A stretch of 64,000 bases of DNA from the NCBI GenBank assembly GCA_947084935.1, contig CAMTUH010000004.1:270801-334800 (forward strand), written 5' to 3'. Below, piece by piece: positions 62,809 to 64,000 of the stretch. A program made the translations under genes and the position numbers. The notes under the pieces are model-generated. The model made no database searches, was not told where the DNA came from, and worked only from the letters and a program-made list of their open reading frames with translations. This stretch comes from CAMTUH01 sp947084935. GTDB lineage: Bacteria; Pseudomonadota; Gammaproteobacteria; Coxiellales; Coxiellaceae. Within the stretch, counting starts at the first letter, position 1; the number at the start of each line of letters is the position of its first letter.

Positions 62809-63837
62809 TTATACCCCATTGCTACGAAAGCCAAAACGAGGAGGAGGAGGCCCGCCATTGTTACACTGTGCTGTTTGCTCCCCCAGCAGGGCAGTAACCT
62901 TTTCCTCTAACCCATCAACTTTTCCCTGAAGGCCATCATTAGCCTTCTGCAGCTCACTCATTCCAGCATCCCTGTCTTCTAGCCTCTGATTCAGAGCACG
63001 CACTTGCTCTTCGAGGTCGTGCATGGACTGCATCATCATTTCCTGTTGTTTCATCAGCTGTTGCATACGTTCCTCTAAGCTCGGCACACTCGGTACATCG
63101 GATGCCGTACTCGTATCCGACCCCCGCTTTTCAACATATTCTTTGTCGGATTCAATGACCACCGCCGGTAGCTGTGATGAAACTACTCCACTGTTCTTCC
63201 TATCCTGAGACGATTGTATCAAATCGTCAGAACCCACCTGCAGGACGTCAACGCCAAACCGACACGCAATCTCAAGTAGACTCTGCTTTTCATCGAGGGA
63301 TGCTTCCAATCTTGGAAAATTTTCCGTTAATTCAAGAGCGAAAACCGAAAGCTCCGGCGTTAAGCGATTTTCAGCGCACGCCGTTTTGATTTCCTCGGCT
63401 GTCTCATTCCAGAATTCCATTGCTGTTTTTCGCGTGAGATCGGTGTGATGATTCGAATCATAGCAGTGCCGATATAACCTCAGATACAACATCTTATGGT
63501 GGATCGTTTTTTCTTTTTCCCTTATCAGGCAACCCATAATGTCGCCAGCAATTAAGTGTTGTTTCTTGAGAAAATCGCCTAATTTAGTCCCCGCCAACCA
63601 ATTCAGTGGATCCAAGCGGTCCTGAAGTGCGCGCAACAGTATCTGCGTGAGCATCTGTGCACGCTGCTGTATTGGCTTCTTATTAAATTCTCGTTCTATG
63701 TAAGAAATCTTAATCTTCCCAGACTCATCGCGCCGCGCGTACATATAAAAAAGTACAAAGACGTGACAATCAGAGCTAAAGCCACCGTCAACGTCAGAGA
63801 GGTGATTACAAACTGTGTCGAAAGCGCTTTGCGACAT
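62809..63837 (-). CDS. Orphan protein with C-terminal coiled coil
   Basis: ATG 63837 (a GTG at 63849 is possible). About 342 residues: a helical N-terminal region (residues 1-210) with several Cys, then a linker and a long coiled coil (MQQLMKQQEMMMQSMHDLEEQ onward, heptads to about residue 325), ending in a short Pro/Arg tail PPPPRFGFRSNGV. No catalytic motif, signal peptide or family recognised. Style and context match effector-like orphans elsewhere in the window, but no PmrA-type box is visible; an IS element sits about 30 bases upstream. Confidence 0.65.
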   Translation of the reverse strand: MSQSAFDTVCNHLSDVDGGFSSDCHVFVLFYMYARRDESGKIKISYIEREFNKKPIQQRAQMLTQILLRALQDRLDPLNWLAGTKLGDFLKKQHLIAGDIMGCLIREKEKTIHHKMLYLRLYRHCYDSNHHTDLTRKTAMEFWNETAEEIKTACAENRLTPELSVFALELTENFPRLEASLDEKQSLLEIACRFGVDVLQVGSDDLIQSSQDRKNSGVVSSQLPAVVIESDKEYVEKRGSDTSTASDVPSVPSLEERMQQLMKQQEMMMQSMHDLEEQVRALNQRLEDRDAGMSELQKANDGLQGKVDGLEEKVTALLGEQTAQCNNGGPPPPRFGFRSNGV

Positions 63838-63864
63838 GGTGAGGTTCACAATATTCTCTAACCC

Positions 63865-64000
63865 TGACCTTTCCCCTGGATTAATACCACGGCATCAATG
63901 AGATTTTCATGTTATGCAGCCTGCTTTGCAAATGCAACTGGCGGCATATAATTCAATGAACTGTGTGGTCTTTCGTTGTTGTAGTGCTGCCTCCATTGGT
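63865..64000 (-). mobile_element. End of an IS3-family insertion sequence
   Basis: The terminal sequence TGACCTTTCCCCTGGATTAA (from 63865) has the TGA start and C-rich form of IS3-family ends. It is followed inward by the transposase C-terminus. The other end is outside the window, so the exact boundary and target duplication cannot be set. Confidence 0.6.
63912..64000 (-). CDS. IS3-family transposase (OrfB), C-terminal fragment
   Basis: The last 28 codons read QWRQHYNNERPHSSLNYMPP and then VAFAKQAA before TAA (63912-63914). YNxxRPHSSLxYxxP is the hallmark end of IS3-group DDE transposases. The gene runs off the window. Confidence 0.9.
   Translation of the reverse strand, partial: QWRQHYNNERPHSSLNYMPPVAFAKQAA

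Overview
The window looks like a chromosomal segment of Coxiella burnetii or a very close relative. It has moderate base composition and a compact gammaproteobacterial housekeeping gene set in conserved orders. Between the housekeeping blocks lie genes with eukaryote-like or orphan domains (F-box, Ser/Thr kinase, HAD phosphatase-like, papain-like protease candidate) of the kind delivered by Dot/Icm type IV secretion systems. Many intergenic gaps hold palindromic repeats. The species call is inference from content; no database was consulted.

Layout. 1-368: end of corC. 0.5-2.0 kb: lnt. 2.0-3.8 kb: a frameshifted F-box gene and a degenerate TraI_2-type protein. 4.05-15.6 kb: leuS-lptE-holA-nadD-rsfS-rlmH-mrdA-rodA-mltB and a TPR/methyltransferase gene, covering envelope synthesis, elongation-phase peptidoglycan synthesis and ribosome silencing. 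15.6-16.2 kb: a LexA-type repressor. 16.3-20.6 kb: an effector-like block with a Ser/Thr kinase and two tandem paralogues carrying low-complexity simple-repeat tails. 20.85-31.0 kb, read leftwards: mutS (divergent)-pncC-recA-recX-alaS-lysC-csrA-small membrane protein-tRNA-Ser-tRNA-Arg, a classic gamma order. 31.0-34.8 kb: glycosyltransferase, POT peptide transporter and a DUF1704 (QEGLA) metallopeptidase-like protein. 34.8-40.9 kb: scpB/scpA, yciB-yciI-bolA, an MFS permease, rpmE, dusA and a host-attachment/baeRF-like protein. 41.0-47.6 kb: purF-cvpA-dedD-folC-accD-truA-fimV-like. 47.7-50.3 kb, opposite strand: persulfide-dioxygenase-like MBL protein, DsbA/DsbB pair, enoyl-CoA hydratase. 50.4-58.4 kb: a second effector-like island with three tandem-HAD proteins (coaBC lies between two of them) and a candidate papain-fold protease. 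58.5-62.8 kb: asd-aroC-prmB, divergent smrB-udk. 62.8-64 kb: a coiled-coil orphan and the end of an IS3-family element.

The most interesting signal is a shared promoter architecture. The F-box gene, the kinase gene and two tandem-HAD genes each have TTAA-N7-TTAA followed by exactly 11 bases and a -10 hexamer. This matches the tandem half-site operator known for the PmrA response regulator of Legionella and Coxiella. Weaker versions precede csrA, the paralogue pair, the third HAD gene and the protease candidate. The window therefore appears to hold a scattered PmrA-type effector regulon acting on ubiquitination, phosphorylation, dephosphorylation and proteolysis.

Two of these genes carry single-base frame disruptions (F-box gene; a T6 run at the end of the 930-codon HAD gene). 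The protease gene is bracketed by the real asd 3' end and a degenerate second copy of it, which suggests how the island was acquired. At least six palindromic repeat families fill the gaps, and they supply stop codons or a ribosome binding site to neighbouring genes.
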